Below, piece after piece: positions 24,651-33,728 of a stretch of DNA of 64,000 nt. Under the pieces are notes generated by a model. That model was given only the letters and a program-made list of their open reading frames with translations, made no database searches and was not told where the DNA came from. This DNA comes from Bacteroidales bacterium. GTDB lineage: Bacteria; Bacteroidota; Bacteroidia; Bacteroidales; FEN-979. The position numbers and the translations under genes were made by a program. The stretch spans positions 1 through 64,000 of the forward strand of contig JAUXWT010000011.1 in assembly GCA_030681475.1 (NCBI GenBank). The letters run 5' to 3'. Numbering within the stretch: position 1 is the stretch's first letter; each line of letters begins with the position of its first letter.

Positions 24651-25598
24651 TCAGAACCGTTTCACGTACCCGTGGCAGTAGGGTGTTGTTCCTTTGTGGT
24701 TATAATAATCCTGGTGGTAGTCTTCGGCTTTCCAGAATTTTTTTGCAGGAATCAGTTCCGTTACGACCTGAAAATCATTTTCTTTAAGCTGGTCTATCAG
24801 TTTTTGTGCGGTTGCTTTCTGCTCCTCATTCCGGAAGAAAACGGCCGAACGATACTGCTCGCCCCAATCGGGGCCCTGGTGGTTCCATTGGGTAGGATCG
24901 TGGGTCTCGAAGAACATCCTGGCCACCTCCTCAAATGAGGTCTGACCCGGATTAAAAACCACTTCTATGGCCTCATAATGACCGGTAGTCCCTGCACAAA
25001 CCTGTTCGTAGGTGGGGTTGTCGGACTTCCCCCCGGTGTATCCCACCGAAGTCGAAATCACACCGTTGATCTTTTTCATGTAATACTCCACGCCCCAGAA
25101 ACATCCGCCGGCGAAGATGGCCGTATCGGTCATGGCCGATTGACCCGCCGGAAGGAAATCGAGGGAGACAGAGTTCACGCAATGGCGTGTATTTTTCCCC
25201 GTATAGCCTTCACCCAGAAAAACATGTCCGAGATGGGCATCACAATTTACACATACGATCTCGGTGCGCATGCCGTCGGCATCGGTGATTCTTTTAACTG
25301 CTCCCTGAATTTCGTCATCAAAGGAGGGCCATCCGCAATGGGCATCGAATTTATCCGTTGAACGATACAAAGGGGCGCCACATCTTTTACACAAATAGGT
25401 GCCTGTTTCATTGAATTTCTCGTATTTCCCGGAATATGGGGCTTCTGTCCCTTTATAAACGATCACCCGTTGTTCTTCGGGCGTGAGTTGTTTGAATTTC
25501 ATACTTTGCCGGGTTTTACCATAAGGTTGATTCTGCGTACATCCTGAAACCGCAGAAAACAAAAACGCGAGGATAAAAATAGAATATTTTAACGACAT
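24651..25598 (-). CDS. msrAB: Bifunctional methionine sulfoxide reductase MsrB-MsrA, lipoprotein
   Basis: Exported repair enzyme reducing both methionine sulfoxide stereoisomers. Residues 1-20 are a lipoprotein signal with SAVSGC. The MsrB domain comes first (about 33-150): zinc Cys pairs CKRCG and CVNCD, CGWPSFDDEI, and the catalytic Cys in TRHCVNS. The MsrA domain follows (about 158-315) with the catalytic GGCFWG, VGYTGG and YHQDYYNHK. The B-A order is less common than A-B. 315 residues, complete. The upstream region has a near-consensus TAAATTCG only. Single gene, divergent from the PfkB kinase. Confidence 0.92.
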   Translation of the reverse strand: MSLKYSIFILAFLFSAVSGCTQNQPYGKTRQSMKFKQLTPEEQRVIVYKGTEAPYSGKYEKFNETGTYLCKRCGAPLYRSTDKFDAHCGWPSFDDEIQGAVKRITDADGMRTEIVCVNCDAHLGHVFLGEGYTGKNTRHCVNSVSLDFLPAGQSAMTDTAIFAGGCFWGVEYYMKKINGVISTSVGYTGGKSDNPTYEQVCAGTTGHYEAIEVVFNPGQTSFEEVARMFFETHDPTQWNHQGPDWGEQYRSAVFFRNEEQKATAQKLIDQLKENDFQVVTELIPAKKFWKAEDYHQDYYNHKGTTPYCHGYVKRF

Positions 25599-25699
25599 AC
25601 GGAAACGAATTTAGACTTAATAAAAACGTGAGAATCCGGTGTTTATTGTTAGATGGGAGAACGTGACACGTGACCCTGTCCCCTGAAAAAATAATATCG

Positions 25700-25707
25700 T
25701 AATTTTG
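25700..25707 (+). promoter_or_regulatory. -7 element of the PfkB kinase gene
   Basis: TAATTTTG matches TAnnTTTG. Its ttttgcat end is continuous with the heptamer array downstream, so the array occupies the 5' leader. No clear TTG element. Confidence 0.6.
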
Positions 25708-25815
25708 CATCTTGCATCTTGCATCTTGCATCTTACATCTTACATCTTACATCTTACATTTTACATTTTACATCTTGCATCTTACATTTTACATTTAGCA
25801 TTTAACTTTTAACTT
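25703..25815. repeat. Heptamer array catcttg/catctta/cattttA
   Basis: About 16 units of 7 bp that drift from catcttg through catctta to cattttA and end at the start codon. The same type of leader, shorter, occurs before the MBL hydrolase at 63350. Confidence 0.92.
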
Positions 25816-26847
25816 ATGAAGAAAATCCTCGGAATGGGCAACGCCCTGGTTGACATTATGATCCCGGTTGAAAACGACAACATCCTTGAACTTTTGTCGT
25901 TGCCCAAGGGGAGTATGCAACTGGTTGACATTGAGCGAAGCAACACCGTGCTTTCAGCTTTGAAAGATTATCAGAAAAGCCATTCGGCAGGCGGATCTGC
26001 CGCCAACACCATTCACGCTTTAGCCATGCTGGGAGCTCAAGCCGGTTATATTGGTGTGGTTGGGGAGGATGAACTGGGTGGGTTTTTCGTTCGTGATCTT
26101 ATCCAGGCGGGGGTTGACCCTCACCTGATCCACAGTCAACAGGAGACGGGACGGGCTGTCGCTTTGGTAACACCTGATTCGGAACGGACGTTCGCAACTT
26201 TTCTCGGGGCAGCTATTGAATTGGCTGCAGAGCATCTGGAATCATCAATTTCGGATGATGAATTGCAAAATGCAGATAGCAAAGGGCAAAATGCAAAATT
26301 AAACCTGTTCAGCGGGTATGCATATTTTCATATTGAGGGATACCTGGTGCAGAACCATGCACTGATCCTTCGGGCTGTTGAAATGGCTAAGGAGCATGGA
26401 CTTATCGTCTCCATCGACATGGCCAGCTACAATGTGGTGGAGGCCAACAGGGATTTCCTGTTATCGGTCATCACGAAATATGTAGATATCGTTTTTGCCA
26501 ATGAGGATGAGGCCAGGGCGCTCACCGGACTGGAACCTGAATCGGCATTGCACGAATTGAGCAAACGGACCAAAATAGCGGTCGTAAAAACCGGGAGCAG
26601 CGGTTCGCTGGTGAAATCGGGAGAGGAGCAGCATGCCATAGGTGTGATCAAGGTTGAGCCCATCGACACCACGGGTGCGGGCGACCTTTACGCGGCGGGA
26701 TTTCTGTATGGACTTTCCGGAGGAATGCCTCTACAGAAATGCGGCGAACTGGGCGCTTTGTTAGCCGGCAACGTCATTGAATTCATGGGGTCAAAAATGC
26801 CGTCCGACCGGTGGGAAAAGATCAGGAAACAGGTGAAAAGCATTTGA
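25816..26847 (+). CDS. PfkB-family sugar/nucleoside kinase (adenosine kinase-like)
   Basis: Cytoplasmic kinase of the ribokinase fold, 343 residues. N-terminal substrate-side motif SAGGSAANTIHALAMLG (about 57-73) and the C-terminal catalytic PfkB signature DTTGAGDLYAAGFLYGL (about 285-301), with the base Asp in GAGD. The general layout (MGNALVDIMI, GVVGEDELGGFF) is closest to adenosine kinase/PfkB sugar kinases in Bacteroidota. Substrate not decided: adenosine, ribose or a fructose phosphate are all possible. It has a private promoter with a heptamer-array leader, and the EF-G2-like gene follows behind its own promoter. Confidence 0.85.
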   Translation: MKKILGMGNALVDIMIPVENDNILELLSLPKGSMQLVDIERSNTVLSALKDYQKSHSAGGSAANTIHALAMLGAQAGYIGVVGEDELGGFFVRDLIQAGVDPHLIHSQQETGRAVALVTPDSERTFATFLGAAIELAAEHLESSISDDELQNADSKGQNAKLNLFSGYAYFHIEGYLVQNHALILRAVEMAKEHGLIVSIDMASYNVVEANRDFLLSVITKYVDIVFANEDEARALTGLEPESALHELSKRTKIAVVKTGSSGSLVKSGEEQHAIGVIKVEPIDTTGAGDLYAAGFLYGLSGGMPLQKCGELGALLAGNVIEFMGSKMPSDRWEKIRKQVKSI

Positions 26848-26856
26848 GAGGATGGC

Positions 26857-26887
26857 TTTGTTATTTCCATAAAAATTTCTAATTTTG
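26857..26887 (+). promoter_or_regulatory. Promoter of the EF-G2-like gene
   Basis: TTTG (26857-26860) and TAATTTTG (26880-26887) with 19 bp between, one of the best matches to the Bacteroidota consensus in the window. The leader is about 48 bases. Confidence 0.8.
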
Positions 26888-26942
26888 TCGTCCTTTCACG
26901 AAACTAATAATTTTCAGTCACTTATATAATCACTTAGCTGCC

Positions 26943-29078
26943 ATGAAGGTATATCAAACCAACGAAATCCGTAACATCGCGCTTATCGGGGGCGCCAAAT
27001 CAGGGAAAACGACTTTAGCCGAAGCTATGCTGTTTGAAGGAGGTGTAATAAGCCGCAGGGGATCAGTGGAAGACAAGAACACGGTATCCGACTATCGTCC
27101 TATTGAACTGGAGCGCCAGAACTCTGTTTCGGCAACGATACTTTATACCTTGCATGACAATATGAAGGTCAATATCATCGACACACCCGGTTTTGACGAT
27201 TTTTGCGGCGAGGTGATCTCGGCGCTTCGTGTAGCCGACACGGCGGTGATGGCGGTGAACGGGCAGAATGGCGTTGAAGTGGGTACGGAGATCACCTGGA
27301 GGTATGCTTCACGTGCCAACACGCCGGTGATGTTCGTGATGAACCATCTTGATCAGGAGAATGCAAACTTCGAGGAGACCCTTCGTCAGATGAAGGCGCA
27401 GTTCGGAAACAATGTTGTTTTAATGCAATATCCGGTGAATGCAGGTTCGGGATTCAACACCCTCATTGACCTGCTGAAGATGAAGCAGTTAAAATACCCA
27501 TCCGGTGGCGGAAAACCTGAAATCACCGATATCCCCGCCGGAGAAAAAGATAAGGCCGAAGAGATGTATGCCGCCCTGATGGAGGAGCTGGCCTCAAAAG
27601 ATGAAGCTTTGATGGAGATTTTCTTCGACAAAGGAGCCCTTACCGAAGAACAGATGCTTCAGGCACTGAAAACAGGGTTGATCAACCGTACCATATTCCC
27701 GGTGCTGTGCACCTGTGCCAGGCAGAATATGGGTGTTGAACGTCTTCTTGAATTCATCACCGGCAGTGTTCCCGCACCGAACGAAATGCCAGGCGTTAAA
27801 ACAAGGGATGGCAAACTCATGACGTGTAAAACGACCGATCCCGCTTCAGCTTTTATATTCAAAACTTCCATTGAGCAGCATCTCGGGGAGATCTCCTATT
27901 TCAAGGTTTACGCGGGCGGGATCACTGAAGCCATGGATATGGTCAATCCGGTTCGTCAGTCGAAAGAACGCCTGTCGCAGCTTTTCGTGATCAATGGGAA
28001 GAACCGTGAAAAGGTCGAAAAAATGGTCGCCGGAGATATCGGCGCCACCATCAAACTGAAAAATTCTTTTACCAACAATACGTTGAATTCCCTGAAAAAC
28101 CCTGACGATGTAATCGAACCGATCACTTATCCTGATCCCAAGTTCAGGGCGGCTGTGCGGGCAAAGAGTACTACTGATGATGAGAAGATCAACGGGATTC
28201 TGAACGAATTGGCCAAGATGGATCCGACACTGATCATGGGATATTCGCGCGAGCTGAAACAGATGATCCTGCAGGGGCAGGGAGAACTTCACCTTAACCT
28301 GGCCAAATGGCACGTGGAGAACCTCGAAAAGATCCCCATGGAGTTTTACGCCCCCCGGATTCCCTACCGTGAAACCATCACCAAATCGGCAAAAGCCACC
28401 TATCGTCATAAAAAGCAATCGGGAGGTTCGGGCCAGTTTGGCGAGGTGCACATGATGATCCAGCCCTATCGTGAAGGGATGGCCGATCAATCCGAATTCC
28501 CGATCCGCGGCCGCGATGTGATCGACCTCGAATGGGGTGGAAAACTGCAGATGAACACCTGCATTGTGGGCGGCGCCATTGATGCGCGTTTCCTGCCGGC
28601 CATCCTGAAAGGGGTGATGGAAAAGATGGAAGAGGGACCTTTGACCGGTTCTTATGCCCGCGACATCGTTTTTAACGTTTATGACGGCAAGATGCATCCC
28701 GTTGACTCCAATGAAATCTCGTTCAAGCTGGCCGGACGGAATGCTTTCCGCGAAGCTTTTAAGAACGCCGGCCCGAAAATCCTGGAACCGATCTATGACG
28801 TTGAGGTGATCGTTCCCGAAGACAAAATGGGTGAAGTCATGACCGACCTGCAGGGTCGCCGTGCCGTGATCATGGGCATGGACAGTGAAGGCAGTTACCA
28901 GAAGATCATGGCCAAAGTACCCCTGGCGGAGATGAACCGTTATTCTACGGCGCTGAGTTCCATCACCAGCGGACGTGCAACCTATAACATGAAATATGCC
29001 GAATATGCCCAGGTTCCGGGCGATATCCAGGACAAGTTGCTTAAGGCTTACGAAGATCAGGAAAAGGAAGAAGAATAG
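26943..29078 (+). CDS. fusA2: EF-G2-type elongation factor with degenerate G domain
   Basis: 711-residue EF-G paralogue. The P-loop GGAKSGKTT (16-24) remains, but switch I has ELERQNSVSAT in place of the RGITI region, G3 reads DTPGFDDF with Phe-84 where the catalytic His should be, and G4 is NHLD (134-137) instead of NKxD. Domains III-V are intact (YRHKKQSGGSGQFGEVHMM, RRAVIMGMDSEGSYQKI, ITSGRATYNMKYAEY). It matches my memory of the Bacteroides EF-G2, reported to support translocation without GTP hydrolysis and to matter in nutrient limitation. Not a Tet(M/Q) protein: those keep normal G motifs. Own promoter upstream. Confidence 0.88.
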   Translation: MKVYQTNEIRNIALIGGAKSGKTTLAEAMLFEGGVISRRGSVEDKNTVSDYRPIELERQNSVSATILYTLHDNMKVNIIDTPGFDDFCGEVISALRVADTAVMAVNGQNGVEVGTEITWRYASRANTPVMFVMNHLDQENANFEETLRQMKAQFGNNVVLMQYPVNAGSGFNTLIDLLKMKQLKYPSGGGKPEITDIPAGEKDKAEEMYAALMEELASKDEALMEIFFDKGALTEEQMLQALKTGLINRTIFPVLCTCARQNMGVERLLEFITGSVPAPNEMPGVKTRDGKLMTCKTTDPASAFIFKTSIEQHLGEISYFKVYAGGITEAMDMVNPVRQSKERLSQLFVINGKNREKVEKMVAGDIGATIKLKNSFTNNTLNSLKNPDDVIEPITYPDPKFRAAVRAKSTTDDEKINGILNELAKMDPTLIMGYSRELKQMILQGQGELHLNLAKWHVENLEKIPMEFYAPRIPYRETITKSAKATYRHKKQSGGSGQFGEVHMMIQPYREGMADQSEFPIRGRDVIDLEWGGKLQMNTCIVGGAIDARFLPAILKGVMEKMEEGPLTGSYARDIVFNVYDGKMHPVDSNEISFKLAGRNAFREAFKNAGPKILEPIYDVEVIVPEDKMGEVMTDLQGRRAVIMGMDSEGSYQKIMAKVPLAEMNRYSTALSSITSGRATYNMKYAEYAQVPGDIQDKLLKAYEDQEKEEE

Positions 29079-29083
29079 TAGCT

Positions 29084-29829
29084 TTGCCGAATATGGCCAC
29101 TGCCCTTTACGCGGGCCATGTTGCCGACCGTTACAACCGGAAACGCATCATAGTTTGGTTTACATTGCTCTTTCTGGTGGGTACTACGCTGCTTTTTCTG
29201 TTTTCGGTCAGGTCGCTGGGGATCATTGCTGTTTTTGGCGTGTTTCCTATCTATCTCGTGGTGATGATCTCGGGAGTTTCGCGGGCGTTTCTCTATCCCT
29301 CCATCATTGCGCTGATGTCGCAGCTTATTCCCAGGCACCTCTATACCAATGCATCAACCTGGAACAGCACCATGTGGCATGTGGCCGCCATCTCGGGTCC
29401 GGCGCCCGGTGGATTGATCTATGGTTTTTTCGGTGTTCGCATCGCTTATATGAGCGTACTCTTTTTTTTACTATGTGCATTGGTCTTGCTTGCAATTGTA
29501 AAAAATCGTCCGGTCCCGGCCTTTGTGGCAGGGGAGACCCTGCTTCAACGCATGTCGTCAGTGTCATCATCCGGGCCACCGCCATGCAACTGCTTACTCC
29601 CGACGAAATGCGCGGCCGAGTGGCCTCGGTCAATGCTATTTTCATAGGCTCGTCAAATGAGATCGGCTCTTTTGAGTCGGGTGTTGCGGCAAAGTTGATG
29701 GGATTGATCCCTTCCGTAATATTCGGAGGTATCATGACACTGGGGATCGTGGGATTTACCAGCCGTTTTGCACCTAAACTGCGCAGGTTGAACCTCAGGG
29801 AAATCGAGTTGGGAAATGGGCCCGTCTAA
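29084..29829 (+). pseudogene. MFS transporter remnant (EntS/MFS_3-like)
   Basis: Two frames together encode parts of a major facilitator of the EntS/MFS_3 group. The first frame begins at the middle of TM2 with LYAGHVADRYNRKRIIV, the A-like loop motif, and runs to about 29520 through TM6. The second frame from about 29545 reads VVSVIIRATAMQLLTPDEMRGRVASVN and on to the C-terminus. Compared with a 410-residue family member, the first 55 residues and about 150 residues in the middle are missing, and a frameshift lies at the junction. No working product. It overlaps the recJ stop by four bases and starts five bases after fusA2. Confidence 0.85.
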
Positions 29830-31571
29830 TCAGAGAATTTTATGTCCTTGACATTGAGCTGGAGGTTCACTGAACCATTCCATTCGTTTTCCTCAATGTG
29901 ATAGCAGATGTTGAACGGAATCTGTTTTTCGATCAGGCCGTACTGTTCGCCCTGCTGAAAAGCGATGGCTGAAAACGGCCCGCCTGCAACATCGGGGTGG
30001 ACCACGGAGAGTTTCAGGTGATTTTTGCCCACAATCCTTGATCCGCCGGCATCCATGACTCCTTTGGTCATGAACAACGGCGCCATGTTTCCCGGGCCAA
30101 AGGGGGCAAATTGTTTCAGAACACTGTTAAACCGTGAATTGATGATGTTCAGCGGAAGCGCGGCATCAATCTCCAGAACCGGAAACAGTTCGATTCCCTG
30201 CAACCGTTCCTGAACCGTAGCCTCGAACCGGGCGCTGAATGCTTCAAGATTTTCAGGTTTAAGCGAGAGCCCGGCGGCAAATTTATGGCCGCCAAAGTGT
30301 TCGAGCAGGTCGCTGCAGGTATCCACCGCTTCATAGATGTCAAAATCCCTGACACTGCGCGCCGATCCGGTAATCAGACCGTTTGACAGTGTAAGCACGA
30401 CCGTTGGGCGGTAGTAAGTTTCGGTGAGTCGTGATGCCACGATGCCGATCACCCCCTTGTGCCAGTCGGGGTGATAGACCACAGTCGATCTTGCCGACAA
30501 TAAGCGGTCACTGGCGCCAATCATTCCGATGGCCTGCTGGGTGGCAAGGGTATCCAGCGTTTTCCGTTCCGTGTTGTGTGCATTGATCTGGACTGCCACA
30601 CGTTTGGCGTCTTCCAGGTCTTTGGTAATGAGCAGCCTGACTGAATTTTTTCCGCTTTCGATCCGGCCGGCGGCATTGATCCGCGGCCCGATCATAAATA
30701 CGAGGTCTGTGATGGTCAGTTCACGGATGAAAACGCACCCGCCCATTCCATCATCATTTTTCATCATGGCCGAATAACGGAGCAACGCTTCCAATCCCGG
30801 TCGCGGACGGGTGTTGATCAGTTTTAGCCCGAAATAGGCCAGTATCCGGTTCTCACCTGTAATGTCAACAATATCGGAGGCGATGCTGATCGCAACCAGG
30901 TCGAGGTATTGATTGAGATTTGCAAATGGCAGGTTATTCTTTTGCGTATATGCCTGGATCAGTTTGAAACCGATGCCGCAACCCGACAATTCCTTATACG
31001 GATATGGACAGTCGCTTCGTTTGGGGTCAAGTACAGCCACTGCAGCAGGAATTTCAGCACCCGGCCGGTGATGGTCGCAAATTATGAAATCAATGCCCCT
31101 GGATGAAGCATATTCAATTTTTTTAACAGCTTTAATGCCGCAATCGAGGGCGATGATCAGTTTGACATTGGTTTCGGCGGCAAAATCAATCCCCTTCAGC
31201 GAGATACCATACCCTTCGTCGTAACGGTCGGGGATGTAAAAGTCGATCTCCTTGTGAAAACTGTCCAGAAAGGTATATACCAGTGATACTGCCGAGGTTC
31301 CGTCAACATCATAATCGCCGTAAACAAGTATTTTTTCCCTGTTTTCAATGGCGCTGGTAATCCGTTCGATCGCTTTGTCCATGTCCTTCATCAGGAATGG
31401 ATCAAAAAGATCATCAAGCTTTGGCCTGAAAAAAGTCTTTGCCTCCCCGAAGGTGGAGATCCCGCGCTGTACCAACAGGTTGGCCAGAGCCGGATCAATA
31501 CCCAGCTCCTTCGACAATTCCTTGCTTTTTTCGGGATTACCCGGTGGTTTCAGCACCCAACACTTATCCAT
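29826..31571 (-). CDS. recJ: Single-stranded-DNA-specific exonuclease RecJ
   Basis: 5'-3' ssDNA exonuclease of recombination and mismatch repair. DHH-phosphoesterase motifs are all present: LVYGDYDVDGTSAV (about 79-92), ALDCGI, ICDHHRPG (about 161-168), the DHHA1 part with FGGHKFAAGLSL, and the OB-fold region near the C-terminus (GKNHLKLSVVHPD). 581 residues, normal. The next gene upstream is asnS, 57 bp away on the same strand, so the two may be one transcript. Convergent with the MFS remnant. Confidence 0.94.
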   Translation of the reverse strand: MDKCWVLKPPGNPEKSKELSKELGIDPALANLLVQRGISTFGEAKTFFRPKLDDLFDPFLMKDMDKAIERITSAIENREKILVYGDYDVDGTSAVSLVYTFLDSFHKEIDFYIPDRYDEGYGISLKGIDFAAETNVKLIIALDCGIKAVKKIEYASSRGIDFIICDHHRPGAEIPAAVAVLDPKRSDCPYPYKELSGCGIGFKLIQAYTQKNNLPFANLNQYLDLVAISIASDIVDITGENRILAYFGLKLINTRPRPGLEALLRYSAMMKNDDGMGGCVFIRELTITDLVFMIGPRINAAGRIESGKNSVRLLITKDLEDAKRVAVQINAHNTERKTLDTLATQQAIGMIGASDRLLSARSTVVYHPDWHKGVIGIVASRLTETYYRPTVVLTLSNGLITGSARSVRDFDIYEAVDTCSDLLEHFGGHKFAAGLSLKPENLEAFSARFEATVQERLQGIELFPVLEIDAALPLNIINSRFNSVLKQFAPFGPGNMAPLFMTKGVMDAGGSRIVGKNHLKLSVVHPDVAGGPFSAIAFQQGEQYGLIEKQIPFNICYHIEENEWNGSVNLQLNVKDIKFSD

Positions 31572-31628
31572 ATTGCGATATCTTAATCGCTAAATTACAA
31601 TTTTTTCCCGAGCAAAACTTCTTTTTTC

Positions 31629-33026
31629 CTAAAACTCCGCATTCTTCGGTGTTCTTGGAAAGGGGATCACATCACGGATGTTCGACATCCCGGTCACAAA
31701 AAGGATTAGCCGTTCAAAACCAAGTCCGAACCCGGCATGCGGCGCGGTGCCGAATTTCCGGGTTTCAAGGTACCACCACATATCCTTCTCCGGGATATTC
31801 ATCTCATGAATCCGCTTGAGCAAGGCATCCAGGTTCTCTTCACGCTGGCTTCCGCCGATGATCTCGCCGATCTTCGGGAAAAGTACATCCATGGCACGAA
31901 CCGTTCTGCCGTCTTCGTTCATCTTCATGTAAAATGCCTTGATATCCTTCGGATAACCGGTGAGGATGACCGGCTTGCCAAAATGTTTCTCCACCAGGTA
32001 GCGTTCATGTTCAGCCTGGAGGTCAGTTCCCCAGCTCACCGGAAATTCCCAGGTCTGTCCTGAAGCCATGAGGATATCGACGGCTTCGGTATAGGTAAGC
32101 CGTTCGAATTTTGTGCTGATGACCTGTTTTAACCGGTCAAGCAGTTCATTGTCATACATCTTATTCAGAAACTCCAGGTCATCGTAGCAATGATCGAGGG
32201 CATACTGCATGAGGTATTTTAAAAAGTCCTCCGCGAGGTCCATGTTGTCGTTGATGTCGTAAAAGGCCATCTCGGGTTCGATCATCCAGAACTCGGCCAG
32301 GTGGCGGGGGGTATTTGAGTTTTCAGCCCTGAATGTGGGGCCAAAAGTATAGACCAGCGACAGCGCCAGTGCGCCAAGTTCACCCTCAAGCTGACCACTC
32401 ACTGTGAGTTTGGTCTCTTTTCCGAAAAAATCCTGACTGTAGTCAACATGGCCGTCGGGCATGAGGGGTGGATTTTTGTCATCCAGGGTCGTTACGCGGA
32501 ACATCGCTCCCGCACCCTCGGCATCAGAACCGGTGATGATCGGCGCATGGATATAATAAAATCCGTTGTCGTTGTAATATTTATGAATGGCAAAGGCCAT
32601 GGCGTGCCGGATGCGCAATACGGCGCCAAAAGTGTTGGTACGAGGCCTCAGATGGGCGATCTCGCGAAGGAATTCGAGCGAGTGACCCTTCTTTTGCAGC
32701 GGGTAGGTCTCCGGGTCGGCCGTTCCATATACCTCGATATTCCTGGCCTGGATCTCAACGCTCTGACCTTCGCCCATCGATGCGACCAGGATGCCCGTCA
32801 CTGCGATGCAACTACCTGTGGTAATGAGTTTTAATACATCCTCGGGAAAATTGGCCACCTCGGCAACAACCTGGATATGGTGGATCACCGAGCCATCGTT
32901 GAGGGCAATGAAGTTGATGTTCTTATTCCCCCTTTTTGTCCGCACCCAGCCCTTGACCAGCACTTCACTCCCGTATTCCTTCGATTGCAGCAGATCGACG
33001 ATTTTATTTCTTCGTAAATGTTCCAT
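31629..33026 (-). CDS. asnS: Asparagine-tRNA ligase
   Basis: Class IIb aminoacyl-tRNA synthetase charging tRNA-Asn. N-terminal OB-fold anticodon-binding domain ([21 protein letters not shown], about 23-43, given here in two parts of the same strand pair) and catalytic core with motif 2 [21 protein letters not shown] and motif 3 [16 protein letters not shown]. The C-terminal [12 protein letters not shown] is the asparaginyl/aspartyl hallmark; the core residues fit AsnRS. 465 residues, usual length. A TAACTTTG -7 element lies 20 bp upstream. Confidence 0.95.
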   Translation of the reverse strand: MEHLRRNKIVDLLQSKEYGSEVLVKGWVRTKRGNKNINFIALNDGSVIHHIQVVAEVANFPEDVLKLITTGSCIAVTGILVASMGEGQSVEIQARNIEVYGTADPETYPLQKKGHSLEFLREIAHLRPRTNTFGAVLRIRHAMAFAIHKYYNDNGFYYIHAPIITGSDAEGAGAMFRVTTLDDKNPPLMPDGHVDYSQDFFGKETKLTVSGQLEGELGALALSLVYTFGPTFRAENSNTPRHLAEFWMIEPEMAFYDINDNMDLAEDFLKYLMQYALDHCYDDLEFLNKMYDNELLDRLKQVISTKFERLTYTEAVDILMASGQTWEFPVSWGTDLQAEHERYLVEKHFGKPVILTGYPKDIKAFYMKMNEDGRTVRAMDVLFPKIGEIIGGSQREENLDALLKRIHEMNIPEKDMWWYLETRKFGTAPHAGFGLGFERLILFVTGMSNIRDVIPFPRTPKNAEF

Positions 33027-33045
33027 TTTAAAAATTATTGAACGG

Positions 33046-33053
33046 CAAAGTTA
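33046..33053 (-). promoter_or_regulatory. asnS -7 element
   Basis: TAACTTTG on the minus strand, 19 bp before the start codon. No strong TTG element at the expected distance. Confidence 0.6.
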
Positions 33054-33071
33054 CTGAAATGTATGGAATTT

Positions 33072-33110
33072 TAAACCACTAAGGTACTAAGAGCACTGAG
33101 AAACACTTAG
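33072..33110. repeat. Outer CCACTAAGG-type repeat, left
   Basis: taaaccactaaggtactaa followed by gagcactgag. Its inverse (ctcagtgcctaagtggttt) lies at 33626-33648. The pair encloses the GxxExxY locus outside the CGCAGAG arrays. Confidence 0.75.
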
Positions 33111-33187
33111 TAATATGGACTAATTCGTTATTTGATATGTTGGATTGATTATATTAGGATTTCGGTGGCACCTTTGATATAGAATTT

Positions 33188-33216
33188 TTCACCGCAGAGG
33201 CGCGGAGACGCAGAGA
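33188..33216. repeat. Inner CGCAGAG array, left
   Basis: accgcagaggcgcggagacg then cagagat: three to four units of cgcagag type. It touches the stop codon of the GxxExxY gene. Inverse at 33510-33540. Confidence 0.9.
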
Positions 33217-33492
33217 TTAAAAATTATTAACATACCGTTTGAACCCATTTTTCAAGACACCAACATTAAAATTAACCAGAAATCCAAGTTTCTTATTGGT
33301 TAACTTCAGATAGGAAATTATTTGAGCTTCGTAAACAGGATGCATTATTTCAGCGGATTTTAATTCAAGGATTATTTCATTTTCAACAAGAATATCAATT
33401 TTAAGTTCTCTTGATAACTCGTATCCCTTATACAGCAAGGATATAGGAACCTGATTTTTGGCCATTATATTTCGTAATTCAAATTCCGTCAT
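33217..33492 (-). pseudogene. 5'-truncated GxxExxY (PD-(D/E)XK nuclease-like) gene
   Basis: 91 residues of a family normally about 125. Present are LYKGYELSRELKIDILVENE with the active-site Asp, the E-x-K in LELKSAE, and the C-terminal LGFLVNFNVGVLKNGFKRYV. Missing is the N-terminal helix with the GxxExxY motif: homology fades exactly where the right-hand CTCTGCG array begins (the in-frame codons before ATG read CL after a stop three codons earlier). It may still yield a shortened protein, since the catalytic residues remain. Enclosed by two nested inverted repeats. Function of the family is unknown; it is often found with such repeats in environmental genomes. Confidence 0.8.
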
Positions 33493-33509
33493 CAGGCATT
33501 GTTAATAAA

Positions 33510-33540
33510 TCCTCTGCGTCTCTGCGTCTCCGCGGTTATT
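33510..33540. repeat. Inner CTCTGCG array, right
   Basis: cctctgcgtctctgcgtctc then cgcggtt, inverted relative to 33188-33216; about 18 bp upstream of the truncated gene's ATG. Confidence 0.9.
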
Positions 33541-33625
33541 AATTGTATTGCTTTTCAACGAAAGCATGAATAATCGAATACCCACATCTATTTCTCTCTA
33601 GCCAATTTTCGTGATCCTGAACGCC

Positions 33626-33648
33626 CTCAGTGCCTAAGTGGTTTTAAC
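33626..33648. repeat. Outer CCACTAAGG-type repeat, right
   Basis: Inverse of 33072-33110 with a few substitutions (ctcagtgcctaagtggtttt). Together with the inner arrays this gives two concentric inverted-repeat layers around one small gene. Confidence 0.7.
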
Positions 33649-33728
33649 TTTTCAAATTCCGTGATTATCAGGCTTGTTTCTGTAACTTCACCACCATACC
33701 GGCGTCAAAGGATAAAATTTATTGCATT

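Noticed and set aside
27846-28697. 283-codon frame opposite fusA2
   Set aside because: Antisense shadow of an intact gene, no family resemblance.
26943-29078. Tet(M/Q)-type ribosome protection protein
   Set aside because: Those keep canonical G motifs; here G2-G4 are degenerate and the start fits Bacteroidota EF-G2.
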